A stretch of 64,000 nucleotides of DNA from Mycobacterium sp. GA-0227b (GCF_001499855.1 NZ_LQIK01000003.1:62001-126000); one strand, 5' to 3'. Positions 9,678-19,561 are shown, counted from the first letter of the stretch. Numbers and translations: made by a program. Notes: generated by a model from the sequence alone, not told the origin.

Positions 9678-10411
9678 TGCGAATACTACTGCTGGGCGGT
9701 ACTTCTGAGGCTCGCGCGCTGGCTGCCCGTCTGCATCCGGACGTCGAGGTGATCAGTTCGCTCGCGGGCCGGGTGCCCGATCCCGCGCTGCCGGTGGGCG
9801 AGGTACGCATCGGCGGCTTCGGCGGCGTCAAGGGGCTGCGGCGCTGGCTGTCCGACAACCGGGTCGACGCGGTGGTCGACGCCACACACCCGTACGCCGC
9901 GACGATGACCGCGCACGCGGCGGCTGTGTGCGCCGAGGTGCGGCTGCCGCACCTGGTGGTGGCCCGACCCGCTTGGCCGACCGGCGATGCGATCGTCGTG
10001 AGCTCTGATATCGAGGCCGCGAAAACCGTTGCTGCCGAGCGGTTCACCCGCGTATTCCTGACCACCGGGCGCTCTGGCGCCGCAGCGTTCAAGGACGTCG
10101 ATGCATGGTTTCTGATTCGTGCTGTCACGCCGCCCGACGTGTCGGATCTGCCGCGTCGTCACCAGGTGGTGCTGTCGCGCGGGCCGTACCGCTACGACGA
10201 CGAACTGACCCTGCTGCGCGAGCACCGCATCGACGCGTTGGTCACCAAGAACAGTGGAGGACAGATGACCCGGCCGAAACTGCATGCGGCTGCGGCCCTT
10301 GGTGTTGCGGTGGTGATGGTGGACCGGCCGCCGCTGCCGTCGGGGGTGGCGACGGTCGCCACCGTCGACGACGCGGTCGACTGGGTCAGGCTGATGAATA
10401 CGACTCGATGA
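9677..10411 (+). CDS. cobK: Precorrin-6A reductase CobK
   Basis: 244 residues from the ATG sharing one base with the cobM stop (TGATG). Family landmarks: ILLLGGTSEARALA at the N terminus, DATHPYAATMTAHA, and TKNSGGQMTRPKL near the C terminus. It reduces precorrin-6A to precorrin-6B with NADPH. Its last 26 bases overlap the 3' end of the converging kinase gene. Confidence 0.95.
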   Translation: MRILLLGGTSEARALAARLHPDVEVISSLAGRVPDPALPVGEVRIGGFGGVKGLRRWLSDNRVDAVVDATHPYAATMTAHAAAVCAEVRLPHLVVARPAWPTGDAIVVSSDIEAAKTVAAERFTRVFLTTGRSGAAAFKDVDAWFLIRAVTPPDVSDLPRRHQVVLSRGPYRYDDELTLLREHRIDALVTKNSGGQMTRPKLHAAAALGVAVVMVDRPPLPSGVATVATVDDAVDWVRLMNTTR

Positions 10412-11462
10412 GCTCGAGCGTGCCGAGTTCCCGAATGGCTCGACAGCCGCGGCTCAACATCGCGAGCATCATCTCGTCGCCCCGTTCGGTCGACGTCGCG
10501 AACGCGGTGCCCAACGCGACGAGCAACGGTGCCTGCACCACCCCGAGGCGGTAGTCGGTCCAGCAGGTGTCCAGGTCGTAATCCCGCACACCGTATCCGA
10601 GCAACGCACGGTGATAGTGCTCGACGAGATCTCGCTCGATCTCCGCCCGGACTGTGGGTTCGAGGCTGGTCGCGGTGAAGTACGCAAGGTCGCGGGCCGG
10701 CAACCCGACGCCGACGGTCTGCCAATCAACCACAGTGATCCGCGTGCGGCCGGGATCGAACAGCATGTTGTCGAGCCGATAGTCGCCGTGCATCAGCGCA
10801 TAGCGGCCGGGCTCGGCCATCAGCCACGGCGTCACCGAAGCCATTGCCGCGGTGAGCGTTTCCTGGTCCTCGGCGCTGATCGACGAGCCGAGGCGGTCGA
10901 TGACAATGTCGGCAGCCATTCGCGAGACATCGCCGAGTCCCTTGGCCGCGTCGGCGTCACCGGGTTTGGGCATCACGACCGCGGACAGCTCCATCCATTC
11001 GGGCGCACACCAACTCGGGCCGTGCAGCCCGGCGAGCGCCTCGACCGCGAGCCGCGCCTCGACCGCGTTGCACCCGGTGATCTGGTCGCCCTGGACCGCG
11101 GGTGCCATATCGGCCAGCAGTAGCACCACGTCGGCGCCATCCTCGGAGATGTCCTGATGGAAGCTGCGCGGAACGGGGATGCGCATCCGGTTGGCGACCA
11201 GCGAGTAGAACTCCACCTCCGAGCGGTAACCCAGCGCGACGCGCTCGCGCACCGTGTCGTCCTGCGCCGAGAGCTTTATCGCGAACGAGGCGGGCAGGTC
11301 GGTTTCCCCGCCGTAGGTCGCCGACACCCGGTAGGTGGCGCCCGTCTGACCGGTTCCGATGGGTGTCACGGCGACCGCCTCGACATCGGTTCCCAGCACT
11401 GACCCGAGCCACGCCGGCGTTACATCTTCGGGCCCGCGTGGAATGTTGAGGACGGAGGTCAC
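10386..11462 (-). CDS. Aminoglycoside-phosphotransferase/ecdysteroid-kinase-like small-molecule kinase
   Basis: 358 residues. Kinase-like fold with the catalytic loop HGDYRLDNMLF (~225) and the metal-binding Asp in VVDWQTVG (~246). The N-terminal lobe carries IGTGQTGATYRV as its nucleotide loop. Proteins of this family are common in mycobacteria and their acceptors are mostly unknown; antibiotic resistance should not be assumed. It stands between cobK and cobIJ, where M. tuberculosis has sigC-blaC-Rv2067c. A second member, with an extra domain, is at 38124. Confidence 0.85.
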   Translation of the reverse strand: MTSVLNIPRGPEDVTPAWLGSVLGTDVEAVAVTPIGTGQTGATYRVSATYGGETDLPASFAIKLSAQDDTVRERVALGYRSEVEFYSLVANRMRIPVPRSFHQDISEDGADVVLLLADMAPAVQGDQITGCNAVEARLAVEALAGLHGPSWCAPEWMELSAVVMPKPGDADAAKGLGDVSRMAADIVIDRLGSSISAEDQETLTAAMASVTPWLMAEPGRYALMHGDYRLDNMLFDPGRTRITVVDWQTVGVGLPARDLAYFTATSLEPTVRAEIERDLVEHYHRALLGYGVRDYDLDTCWTDYRLGVVQAPLLVALGTAFATSTERGDEMMLAMLSRGCRAIRELGTLELIESYSSA

Positions 11463-11489
11463 GCGCCGGAGATTAACACTGCCGGCCGT

Positions 11490-11550
11490 CGCGAGCGCTC
11501 ACCCTGGTACGAAAATAAGGCCCAAAACCGTACCGGGATGAGCGCTCGCG
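11490..11550. terminator. Large imperfect hairpin downstream of cobIJ
   Basis: Arms 11490-11511 and 11529-11550 pair over 22 positions with one C-A mismatch and one G-U; the outer 11 bases GCGAGCGCTCA are perfectly repeated inverted. The loop is 17 nt and A-rich. It lies just after the cobIJ stop (read on the minus strand) and before the kinase gene, so it may be an intrinsic terminator without a U-run, or a copy of a dispersed palindromic repeat. A similar architecture is found at 54106-54163. Confidence 0.6.
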
Positions 11551-11572
11551 GCTGGTGAGGTCGCGGGTAGCG

Positions 11573-13045
11573 CTACGTGGGGTAGCGGCGCGGTGTGAAG
11601 ACCCGATCGCCGTCCCCGGAATACCACTGCGTCTGCGAGGAGCCGACGATCAGCAGGCAGCGCATGTCGACGTCGGCGGGATCCAGGTCGGCCAGGCGCA
11701 CCACCGTGACCTGCTCGCGGGGCCCGGACACGTCGCGACCGATCACCACCGGAGTGCCGGGATCGCGGTGTTCGAGCAGAAGATCCCGCATCGCCCCCAC
11801 CTGCCAGGTCCGGGTCTTCGAGGCCGGGTTGTAGATCGCCAGCACCAGGTCGGCCGTCGCGGCCGCGGTCAACCGCGCGGCGATCACGTCCCACGGCTTG
11901 AGCCGGTCCGACAGCGAGATCACCGCGTAGTCATGCCCGAGCGGGGCGCCGACCCGGCTCGCGACGGCCTGCGCGGCGGTCATCGCCGGGATCACCCGCA
12001 CCGAAACCCCGGGCCACTGCTTGGCCTCTTCCAGCACCGCGGTCGCCATCGCGAAGACCCCCGGGTCGCCGGAGGACACCACCGCCACCGCGCGGCCCTG
12101 TTCGGCCAGCGTGCAGGCCAACCGGGCGCGCGCCGGTTCGTCGGTGTTGTCGCTCGGATGTCTGCGCTGATCGTCGCGGGCGGCAACGCGGTCGAGGTAG
12201 GGGCCGTAGCCGATGAGGTCGCTGGCCGCGGCCAGTTCGCGCCGCGACTGCGGGGTCATCCAGTTCGGGTCGCCGGGACCCAGTCCCACGACGGCGACGC
12301 TGCCGGTGGTCGTCACGTCCTGGCGGCGGCGCCCCGGCAACATCGCCAGCGAGAAATACGGGACCGTTTCGTCGTCGACGTCGCCCGCGTCCAGGACCCG
12401 CTGCCGCGGAGTGCTCGCACGCTCGACGTAGAACGCGTCGTCCAACCGACCGGATGCCGAAAGCGCCTGGCGTACAGCGGGGTACGAGCGACCCAACTTC
12501 AGCATCACCGCTGCGTCGGTGTCGGCGAGCCTGCGCTCGAGCTCGTCGGGGGGCAGCGTTCCCGGCAGGATCGTCAACACCTCGTCGCCCTGGACGAGGG
12601 GAGTGGCGACCGCCGCCGAAGCCGCGCTCACCGACGTCACGCCCGGCACGATGACCGCGTCGAACCGCTCGGTCAACCGGGTGTGCATGTGCATGTAGGA
12701 GCTGTAGAACAGCGGGTCGCCCTCGGCGAGCAAGGCCACATTGCGGCCGGCCTCCAGGTGGGCGGCGATGCGGTCGGCGGACTCGCGGTAGAAGTCCTCC
12801 ATCGCTCCGGCGTAGCCGCCGGGGTGATCGGTGGTTTCGGTGGTGACCGGGTAGACCAGGTGCTCCTCGATCTGGCCCGGCCGCAGATATGGCTCGGCGA
12901 TGCCGCGCGCGATGCTGTTGCCGTGCCGCGCGCTGTGGTACGCCACGACGTCGGCCTCGCCGATCACCCGTGCCGCCTTGACGGTGACGAGTTCAGGGTC
13001 GCCGGGCCCCAGCCCCACCCCCCACAACACTCCGCGGTCGCTCAT
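11573..13045 (-). CDS. cobIJ: Fused precorrin-2 C20-methyltransferase / precorrin-3B C17-methyltransferase CobIJ
   Basis: 490 residues from the ATG overlapping the cobH stop (ATGA); an open frame further upstream lies inside cobH. Two complete tetrapyrrole methylases in tandem: CobI (~1-245: [48 protein letters not shown]) and CobJ (~250-490: [45 protein letters not shown]). It makes precorrin-3A and, after CobG, precorrin-4. The fusion is typical of mycobacteria (Rv2066). Confidence 0.95.
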   Translation of the reverse strand: MSDRGVLWGVGLGPGDPELVTVKAARVIGEADVVAYHSARHGNSIARGIAEPYLRPGQIEEHLVYPVTTETTDHPGGYAGAMEDFYRESADRIAAHLEAGRNVALLAEGDPLFYSSYMHMHTRLTERFDAVIVPGVTSVSAASAAVATPLVQGDEVLTILPGTLPPDELERRLADTDAAVMLKLGRSYPAVRQALSASGRLDDAFYVERASTPRQRVLDAGDVDDETVPYFSLAMLPGRRRQDVTTTGSVAVVGLGPGDPNWMTPQSRRELAAASDLIGYGPYLDRVAARDDQRRHPSDNTDEPARARLACTLAEQGRAVAVVSSGDPGVFAMATAVLEEAKQWPGVSVRVIPAMTAAQAVASRVGAPLGHDYAVISLSDRLKPWDVIAARLTAAATADLVLAIYNPASKTRTWQVGAMRDLLLEHRDPGTPVVIGRDVSGPREQVTVVRLADLDPADVDMRCLLIVGSSQTQWYSGDGDRVFTPRRYPT

Positions 13046-13668
13046 TCGCGTTCGGTCGCAATCGCATTCACGGCCGCGGCGGCCATCGCACTCCCGCCGC
13101 GACGGCCCGTCACCACGAGATACGACATTCCGCGCGGCCGGTCGGTGAGTTCCTGCTTGGACTGCGCCGAACCGACGAAACCGACCGGTCCGCCCAGTAC
13201 CGCAGCGGGCGTCGGGGCGCCGTCGTCGAGCAGTTCGAGCAGCCGGAACAGCGCGGTCGGCGCATTGCCGATCGCCAGCACGGCACCGCCGAGCCGGTCG
13301 GCCCACAGGTCCACGGCCGCCGCCGACCGGGTGGTGCCGAGCCGGGCGGCCAGGTCGGCGGCTCGCTGGTCGGCCACCAGGGACACCACCTCGTTGGCGG
13401 CGGGCAGGCGCGACCGGGTGATGCCCGCGGCGACCATCGAGGAATCACACAGCACCGGCGCGCCCGCGGCCAGTGCGGCGTGGGTCCTGGCGACCACGTC
13501 TGCGCTGAACGCCACGTGATCGGTGACGTCGATCTGTCCGCAGGTGTGGATCAGCCGGACGACCACGCGGGCCACGTCGTCGGGAAACCGAGCCAGGTCC
13601 GCCTCGTCGCGAATCGTCGCGAACGATTGCCGGTAGATCTCCCCGGCGTCGCGGATGTAGTCGAGCAC
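13042..13668 (-). CDS. cobH: Precorrin-8X methylmutase CobH
   Basis: 208 residues. Starts with [20 protein letters not shown] and contains [10 protein letters not shown] (catalytic His region), [11 protein letters not shown] and [12 protein letters not shown], all hallmarks of CobH/CbiC. It shifts the methyl group from C11 to C12 of precorrin-8X, producing hydrogenobyrinic acid. It follows cobG by 9 bp and overlaps cobIJ by 4 bp, so cobG-cobH-cobIJ form one operon. Confidence 0.95.
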   Translation of the reverse strand: MLDYIRDAGEIYRQSFATIRDEADLARFPDDVARVVVRLIHTCGQIDVTDHVAFSADVVARTHAALAAGAPVLCDSSMVAAGITRSRLPAANEVVSLVADQRAADLAARLGTTRSAAAVDLWADRLGGAVLAIGNAPTALFRLLELLDDGAPTPAAVLGGPVGFVGSAQSKQELTDRPRGMSYLVVTGRRGGSAMAAAAVNAIATERE

Positions 13669-13677
13669 GCGATCACC

Positions 13678-14832
13678 CTACGGGTGCGTGTCGCGCGCCC
13701 GGTATCCGTCTCCGGTCGCCACCAGCACCTCACCGGTGGGCGGGCTGCCGCAGGCCCTGTCGCAGCCGACGAAATGGCGGTGGCCTGGGATTGGGTTGCC
13801 CGTCGCGTGCGCTGAAGCCGGTTCGACGACCGCAGCGGCGGCGTCTGCCCGGACATCGGCCATCGAGTGCTCGCAGCCGGGGCTTCCCGTGCACGCGCTG
13901 ACCGAGAGCCAGGGGGAGTTCTCGTCGAACACCAGTCCGAGGGGGGCGAGTACACGAAGGGCGACGTCGGCGACTCCCTCGTCGAGGTCGAAAACGAGGA
14001 TCGAGCGCCACGGCGTGATCGCCATCGGCGCCCCGATCGCGGCGAGGTACTCGGCGGTCCGGGCGGGCAGCACGCCGAGCGGGGCCGCGGCGCCCAGCGT
14101 GACGCGGCCGTCGTGCTGGTCGAGCCAGCCGACGGGCGGGCGGGTGACCGCGGGCCACGTCGCTCCCGGCGCTTCCGGCCGGGGCAGCTCGCCGAGCAGA
14201 ATGTCGGGGTCGACGAGTTCCTTGACGCGCCAGGCGGTCCCGCGACTGGCAGCGAATCGCTGCGCCAGCTCGACCATCGCCGGCACCGCGGCGTTCAGCG
14301 CCAGTCGGACACCGGTGTCGCGACCGGCCAACAGCAGCGCGGCGGTGTCGCCGGCCGCATCGCTCTGGAAGTGGATGCCGACGTCCGCGCCGAGGCCCGA
14401 GATGTCGGCGCGGCCGTCGTCGATGCCGAACAGGAACCGGCCCGGCAGCGCGGCCAGTGCCGGGTCGGCGCAAATCGCCTCGTCGAGCTCGGTGATCAGC
14501 GCACGGATGTCGGTGGTCGCGCCGACCCGCCCGGACAGCGGCGAGGCGACGATGTTGCGCACGCGTTCGTGGGTCGGCGACGGCAGCAGGCCGGCGGACG
14601 CCGCGGCGTCGGCGACCGCGGCCGCGTCGGTGACGCCACGAATCTGAAGGTTGCCCCGCGAGGTCAGCTCGAGCGTGCCCGCGGCCCAGTCGATGGCCGC
14701 CCGCGCGAGGGTCTCCAACTGCGCGGCGGTGATGACGCCGCCCGGTAACCGTATCCGCGCCAACGCACCGTCCGCGGCGCGATGCACCTGCAACGCACCG
14801 GGGCAGGCGTCCTGCTCGCGGGTTCTGGCCAC
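13678..14832 (-). CDS. cobG: Precorrin-3B synthase CobG
   Basis: 384 residues, nitrite/sulfite-reductase-like with ferredoxin-like half repeats. Cluster ligands are in SACTGSPGCEHS (C-x5-C, ~314-320) and GCDRACGSP (C-x3-C, ~357-361), the pattern expected for the [4Fe-4S] centre of CobG. It hydroxylates C20 with O2 and forms the gamma-lactone of precorrin-3B, which marks the aerobic pathway. First gene of the minus-strand cobG-cobH-cobIJ operon; no riboswitch was seen in the 42-bp gap before the dioxygenase gene. Confidence 0.94.
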   Translation of the reverse strand: MARTREQDACPGALQVHRAADGALARIRLPGGVITAAQLETLARAAIDWAAGTLELTSRGNLQIRGVTDAAAVADAAASAGLLPSPTHERVRNIVASPLSGRVGATTDIRALITELDEAICADPALAALPGRFLFGIDDGRADISGLGADVGIHFQSDAAGDTAALLLAGRDTGVRLALNAAVPAMVELAQRFAASRGTAWRVKELVDPDILLGELPRPEAPGATWPAVTRPPVGWLDQHDGRVTLGAAAPLGVLPARTAEYLAAIGAPMAITPWRSILVFDLDEGVADVALRVLAPLGLVFDENSPWLSVSACTGSPGCEHSMADVRADAAAAVVEPASAHATGNPIPGHRHFVGCDRACGSPPTGEVLVATGDGYRARDTHP

Positions 14833-14874
14833 CGGTTCACGGTACGCCCGCAGCGCTACGGACCGAAGTCGTCG

Positions 14875-15798
14875 TCAGCTGGCCAGCGCGACAGGGCTGA
14901 CGACTTCGGAGTACGTCGAGGCGTCGCCCACGACGGAACGGCTGCGCCGGCCGTGGACGTCGACCGGGACGTCGCCGGCCAAAGTGATGCGGTTGAGCCG
15001 TCGATACTGGTCGTCGTAGTCAGCGACGGCGTAGTGCTGCGTCGCGCGGTTGTCCCAGAGCGCGATGTCACCGGGCCGCCAGTTCCAGCGAATGGTGTGC
15101 TCGAGCTTGGTGATTCGCTTCTGCAGCAGATCGAACAACGCCGCCGACTCCGTCGAGCCGAGCCCCACGAACTTCTCGACGAAGTGGCCGAGCAGCAGCA
15201 CTCGCTTGCCGGTTTCGGGGTGCACGCGGACCACGGGATGCTCGGTTTCGTAGCGGTCTGAGACGAATTCCTCACGGTAGGAACGCTGTTCGGCGGTAGT
15301 CGCCGAGTCCGGCTCGTCGTGCAGTGACGCGTAATCGTATCGATTGGTGTGCACCGCCCAGAGGCTTTCGGCCAACGCGCGCAACGATGCCGGAAGGCGG
15401 TCGTACGCGGCCTCGGTGGACGCCCACGTCGTCGTGCCGCCGTATTGCGGCAGGGTGACGGCCCGCAAGACCGATGCTTTCGGTATCCGATCGACGAACG
15501 TGACGTCGGTGTGCCAGCTGTTCGCCTTGTCGTAGCGGGAATCGATGGGCAGCAACCGGTCCCCGCGCGAAGTCACCGTCGGGTGGGCGGTCGTGGGGGT
15601 GCCCAGCGCCCGCGCGAAGGCGAGCTGCGCGTCGTCGTCGACGTTGTACTGATTACGGAAGAAGACCACTTTGTGTTCGAGCATCGCGGTATTGATCGCG
15701 TTCGCGGTCTCCGGATCGATCCCCTTACCGAGATCGACACCGTCGATGTGGGCGCCGATGTGGGCGCCGAGCTTTATCACCCGCAGAGATGACGGCAC
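14875..15798 (-). CDS. Fe(II)/2-oxoglutarate-dependent dioxygenase, TauD/AtsK type (Rv3406-like)
   Basis: 307 residues from a GTG with GGAGGT upstream. Iron ligands: WHTDVTF (His-x-Asp) and the distal His in [15 protein letters not shown]; the 2-oxoglutarate-binding Arg follows in YRRLNRITL. The long match to the mycobacterial alkyl-sulfatase dioxygenase Rv3406 ([20 protein letters not shown] here) suggests cleavage of alkyl sulfate esters or sulfonates to liberate sulfur. It is divergent from the osmoprotectant transporter operon. Confidence 0.88.
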   Translation of the reverse strand: MPSSLRVIKLGAHIGAHIDGVDLGKGIDPETANAINTAMLEHKVVFFRNQYNVDDDAQLAFARALGTPTTAHPTVTSRGDRLLPIDSRYDKANSWHTDVTFVDRIPKASVLRAVTLPQYGGTTTWASTEAAYDRLPASLRALAESLWAVHTNRYDYASLHDEPDSATTAEQRSYREEFVSDRYETEHPVVRVHPETGKRVLLLGHFVEKFVGLGSTESAALFDLLQKRITKLEHTIRWNWRPGDIALWDNRATQHYAVADYDDQYRRLNRITLAGDVPVDVHGRRSRSVVGDASTYSEVVSPVALAS

Positions 15799-15835
15799 GT
15801 GGGTAACCTCCAGACGATGCGCGAATCAATTCGCT

Positions 15836-15854
15836 ACGTTCGCCGTCCGAACGT
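15836..15854. promoter_or_regulatory. Inverted repeat between dioxygenase and transporter genes
   Basis: ACGTTCG-CCGTC-CGAACGT is a perfect 7-bp inverted repeat with a 5-base spacer in the 134-bp divergent intergenic region. Symmetry and location fit a dimeric repressor binding both promoters. No regulator gene is adjacent, so the protein is unknown. Confidence 0.45.
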
Positions 15855-15932
15855 GCGAGGACAACCTTTCGACTCAGCGCGAATCGAACCGGGCGCGGTT
15901 TCGGTCCCATCAAGATCGGGTAGGGCAGCCCC

Positions 15933-16580
15933 GTGAGGGCACTGTGGGACTACGTCACCGCCCATTACGCGCAGTTGATGTTCGACTCGTACCAACACCT
16001 CAGCGCGGTCGTCCAGAGCGTTCTCATCGCGACGGTCCTCGGGGTGGCGGTCGGGGTGCTGACCTACCGCAACCCGCTGGCAGCCAACCTCGCGACCGCG
16101 ACGTCCAGCGTGATTCTGACCGTGCCGGCATTCGCGCTGCTCGGCCTGCTGATCCCGCTGTTCGGGCTCGGGGTGGTGCCCAGCATCGCCGCCCTCGTGC
16201 TGTACTCACTGCTGCCGATCGTGCGCAACACGATCGTCGGACTCAACGCGGTCGATCCCGCGCTCACCGACGCGGCGCGGGGGATCGGGATGAGCCGGCT
16301 CGACACCCTGGCCCGGGTGGAACTGCGGCTGGTGTGGCCGTCGATCCTGTCCGCGATGCGGATCAGCACGCAGATGTCGATGGGCGTGCTGGCCATCGCC
16401 GCCTACGTCAAGGGGCCCGGCCTGGGCAACCTGATCTTCACGGGCTTGGCCCGCGTCGGAAGCCCGACCGCGGTCTCGATGGCGTTGACCGGGACGCTGC
16501 TCATCGTCGTCCTAGCACTGGCGCTGGACGCGATTCTCGTGCTCGTCGGGCGTCTCACCACCTCGAAAGGCATTCGATGA
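15933..16580 (+). CDS. proW: Osmoprotectant (glycine betaine/choline-type) ABC transporter permease
   Basis: 215 residues, GTG start. Five or six predicted membrane helices and the permease coupling loop DAARGIGMSRLDTLARVELRL cut short here: the EAA motif reads DAARGIGMS. Closely packed with the next three genes (overlaps ATGA, GTGA, ATGA), giving a permease - ATPase - permease - binding-protein operon like M. tuberculosis proXVWZ but in a different order. It imports compatible solutes during osmotic stress, or as carbon/nitrogen sources. Confidence 0.88.
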   Translation: MRALWDYVTAHYAQLMFDSYQHLSAVVQSVLIATVLGVAVGVLTYRNPLAANLATATSSVILTVPAFALLGLLIPLFGLGVVPSIAALVLYSLLPIVRNTIVGLNAVDPALTDAARGIGMSRLDTLARVELRLVWPSILSAMRISTQMSMGVLAIAAYVKGPGLGNLIFTGLARVGSPTAVSMALTGTLLIVVLALALDAILVLVGRLTTSKGIR

Positions 16581-17764
16581 CAACGCAATCCGCCCCCGAG
16601 AACACCGAATCGCACGGTAGCACCGGTGTGCGCATCGTGCTCGACCACGTGTCCAAGGTCTATCCCGGTGCAGACCGCCCCGCGGTGGACGACGTGTCGC
16701 TCGACATCCCCGCCGGCGAGATCGTGGTTTTCGTCGGTCCGTCGGGCTGTGGCAAGACCACGATGATGCGGATGATCAATCGGCTGTCCGAACCGACATC
16801 GGGCAAGATCATGATCGGCGAAAACGATGCGTTGTCGATCCGGCCGACGGACCTTCGCCGCTCGATCGGCTACTCCATCCAGCAGGCGGGCCTGTTCCCG
16901 CACATGACGATCCGACAGAACGTGGGACTGGTGCCCGGACTTCTGCGCTGGGACCGCAAGCGCATCGCGGACCGTGTCGACGAACTGCTCGACATGGTCG
17001 GTCTGGAACCTGCGCAGTACGCCGGTAGATATCCGCGTCAACTGTCCGGCGGGCAGCAGCAGCGCGTGGGTGTCGCGCGTGCGCTGGCCGCCGATCCTCC
17101 GGTTCTGCTGATGGACGAACCGTTCGGCGCGGTCGACCCGATCACGCGCAGCACGTTGCAGGACGAACTTCTGCGGCTGCAAGGCGAACTGCGCAAGACA
17201 ATCGTCTTCGTCACCCACGACTTCGGCGAGGCGGTCAAGCTCGGTGACCGGATCACTGTGCTGGGCAATCAATCCAAGGTGCTGCAGTACGATACGCCGC
17301 AGAACATCCTCGCAAGTCCGGCGGACGACACGGTCGCCGGATTCGTCGGTTCTGGCGCATCGCTGCGCCAACTCGGCCTGATGCGGATCAAGGACGTCGA
17401 GTTGCGACCGCATCCTTCGGTGCGCCAGTCGGATTCGATCGACGAGGTGCGAAACAGTCTGGCCGACAGTGAGTTCGACTGGGTCGTGGTGCTCGACGAG
17501 CGGGACCGCCCGGTCAGCTGGGTACGGGAGAGCAGCCTCGCCCACGCCACCTCGCTGGCCGATGCCGCCGAATCGCTCGACGTCGTGAGCACACAGTCGA
17601 CGTTGGAGGACGCGCTGGAGGCGATCCTGGCCGAACAGCACGCCTCGGCCGTGGTGACTGGCGCGGGCAGCCGGTACGAGGGTGTGGTCACGCTCGACAC
17701 GCTGATCGACACGATCACCTGGCTGCGGGCCTCGGCGGAGGCGAGCATGGACGGGCAGCCGTGA
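16577..17764 (+). CDS. proV: Osmoprotectant ABC transporter ATP-binding protein with CBS domains
   Basis: 395 residues. Walker A GPSGCGKTTMM, Q-loop QQAGLFPHM, signature LSGGQQQRVGVARALA, Walker B LLMDEPFGAVD, switch His in VTHDF. Residues ~270-395 form a pair of CBS repeats, which in OpuA/ProV-type ATPases sense ionic strength. Starts at the ATG overlapping the permease stop. Confidence 0.93.
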   Translation: MTTQSAPENTESHGSTGVRIVLDHVSKVYPGADRPAVDDVSLDIPAGEIVVFVGPSGCGKTTMMRMINRLSEPTSGKIMIGENDALSIRPTDLRRSIGYSIQQAGLFPHMTIRQNVGLVPGLLRWDRKRIADRVDELLDMVGLEPAQYAGRYPRQLSGGQQQRVGVARALAADPPVLLMDEPFGAVDPITRSTLQDELLRLQGELRKTIVFVTHDFGEAVKLGDRITVLGNQSKVLQYDTPQNILASPADDTVAGFVGSGASLRQLGLMRIKDVELRPHPSVRQSDSIDEVRNSLADSEFDWVVVLDERDRPVSWVRESSLAHATSLADAAESLDVVSTQSTLEDALEAILAEQHASAVVTGAGSRYEGVVTLDTLIDTITWLRASAEASMDGQP

Positions 17765-18531
17765 CCGCCGTCGCGGACACTGCGCAGTCGGCCCGCGCCG
17801 ACCCGGGCGAGCGCAGAAGGCTGCTCATCCAACCGGTTTTGGTGCTCATTGTCGCTGCGGCCGTGGTGTTCTGGGCGTTCAACCGCGACCTGACCGCCAC
17901 GCAGCAGGAGAACATCAACCCCGGCAACATCGCGACGCTGATCTGGCAGCACCTCCTGATCACGGTTGCGGTCACCGCGATCGTGCTCGTCGTCGGTGTC
18001 CCGCTCGGTGTGCTCGTCACCCGTCCGGGAGCCAGGCTGTTGCGGCCGGTGTTCATGGGCGTGGCCAATGTCGGGCAGGCCGCGCCGGCGATCGGTCTGC
18101 TGGTGTTGCTGTTCCTGTGGACCGGTAGAACCGGATTTTGGATCGGGGTGCTGCCGATCGCCCTGTACTCGCTGCTGCCGGTGCTGGCAAGCACCATCCT
18201 CGGCATCAGCCAGGTGGACCGATCGCTGGTCGACGCCGGACTGGGACAGGGCATGTCCCGCCGCTCGGTGCTGACGCGGGTCGAGATGCCGCTGGCGATT
18301 CCCTACATCCTGGCCGGCCTTCGAACCTCGCTGGTACTTGCGGTGGGCACCGCGACGTTGTCGTTCCTCGTCAACGCCGGCGGGCTGGGCATACTCATCG
18401 ACACGGGATACAAGCTGCAGGACAACGTGACCCTGATCCTGGGCAGTGTGCTGGCGGTGTGCCTGGCCCTGCTGGTCGACTGGTTCGGAGGACTGGCCGA
18501 GTTCTACCTCAACCCCAAGGGCCTTCGATGA
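17761..18531 (+). CDS. proZ: Osmoprotectant ABC transporter permease
   Basis: 256 residues, GTG overlapping the ATPase stop (GTGA). An N-terminal helix plus an additional extracytoplasmic stretch (FNRDLTATQQENINPGNIA) before the five-helix core makes it longer than the first permease. Coupling loop: DAGLGQGMSRRSVL. It pairs with the 15933 gene to form a heterodimeric membrane channel. Confidence 0.88.
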   Translation: MTAVADTAQSARADPGERRRLLIQPVLVLIVAAAVVFWAFNRDLTATQQENINPGNIATLIWQHLLITVAVTAIVLVVGVPLGVLVTRPGARLLRPVFMGVANVGQAAPAIGLLVLLFLWTGRTGFWIGVLPIALYSLLPVLASTILGISQVDRSLVDAGLGQGMSRRSVLTRVEMPLAIPYILAGLRTSLVLAVGTATLSFLVNAGGLGILIDTGYKLQDNVTLILGSVLAVCLALLVDWFGGLAEFYLNPKGLR

Positions 18532-19499
18532 TCCGCCGCAGCATCGGCGCCGCGCTGGCCTGTGCGCTGCTGCTGGCCGGTTGCGGTCTCGGTGCGGGTG
18601 GCGCGGTGCCGCTGAAGGTCGGACCTGGTTCGATTCAACCTCACCCTGCGCTGGAAGGCGTGCCAATCACGGTGGGTTCCAAGGAATACACCGAGCAGGT
18701 GATCCTCGGGTACATCCTCGAGTACACCTTGGTGGCGGCCGGTGCCGACGTGCGCGACCTGACCGGCATCGTCGGCTCACGCAGCACCCGGGAAGCGCAG
18801 TTGTCGGGTCAGGTCGACGTCGCCTACGAATTCACCGGCAACGCGTGGATCAACTATCTCGGCCATGAGAAGCCGATTCCCGACAGCCGCGAGCAGTTCG
18901 AAGCGGTCCGCGAGGAGGACCTGGCCCGCAACGACATGGTCTGGTTGAAACCCGGGCCGATGGACGACACATATGCGCTGGCGGCCAGCCGGGCGGTGGT
19001 CGAGCGGGCCGGGGTGCGAACGCTGTCGCAGTACGCGGACCTGGTCAGGCGAAACCCGTCCGCGGCCCGCACCTGCGTCGAAACCGAATTCCGCGCCCGC
19101 CAGGACGGTTACCCGGGGATGGCGGCGGCTTACGGGTTCGACCCCGCGCGTGCGCAGACGCCGGTGCTGCAGGTCGGCATCATCTATCAGGCCACAGCGG
19201 ACGCGACGCAGTGCGACTTCGGTGAGGTGTTCACCACCGACGGCCGCATCGCGGCGCTCGATCTCGTCGTGCTGACCGACGACAAGCAGTTCTTCGCCCA
19301 CTACAACCCCTCGGTGACGATGAAACGTGCCTTCTACGAGGCACATCCACAGATCGCCGAGGTGACGGCGCCAGTCACGGCGGCGTTGACCAACGACGCG
19401 ATCATCGAGATGAACAAGCAGGTCGACGTCGAGGGTCGCGACCCGAGCGTGGTGGCGCGCGACTGGATGGTGGCGCAGGGCTTCGTGACCGCGCAATAG
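18528..19499 (+). CDS. proX: Osmoprotectant ABC transporter substrate-binding lipoprotein
   Basis: 323 residues. Signal peptide with lipobox LLLAGCG (Cys ~22) for lipid anchoring. The mature part resembles ProX/OpuCC: ITVGSKEYTEQVILGYILE, GSRSTREAQLSGQVDVAYEF and TGNAWINYLG. In this family aromatic residues form a cage for quaternary ammonium ligands; the YEFTGNAW region probably contributes. Last gene of the four-gene operon. Confidence 0.9.
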   Translation: MIRRSIGAALACALLLAGCGLGAGGAVPLKVGPGSIQPHPALEGVPITVGSKEYTEQVILGYILEYTLVAAGADVRDLTGIVGSRSTREAQLSGQVDVAYEFTGNAWINYLGHEKPIPDSREQFEAVREEDLARNDMVWLKPGPMDDTYALAASRAVVERAGVRTLSQYADLVRRNPSAARTCVETEFRARQDGYPGMAAAYGFDPARAQTPVLQVGIIYQATADATQCDFGEVFTTDGRIAALDLVVLTDDKQFFAHYNPSVTMKRAFYEAHPQIAEVTAPVTAALTNDAIIEMNKQVDVEGRDPSVVARDWMVAQGFVTAQ

Positions 19500-19561
19500 C
19501 GGCGATCGCGTCAATATTGCGCGGTTCGGGCGTACTCTTTTCTCTCGCCGAAGGAGGCCTC

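Noticed and set aside
11555..13519. 654-codon plus-strand open frame opposite cobIJ-cobH
   Set aside because: Shadow frame; the minus strand carries complete, well-known enzymes.
14833..14874. B12 riboswitch before cobG (also looked for before cobL and cobN)
   Set aside because: No B12 box or associated conserved bases found in any of the upstream gaps.
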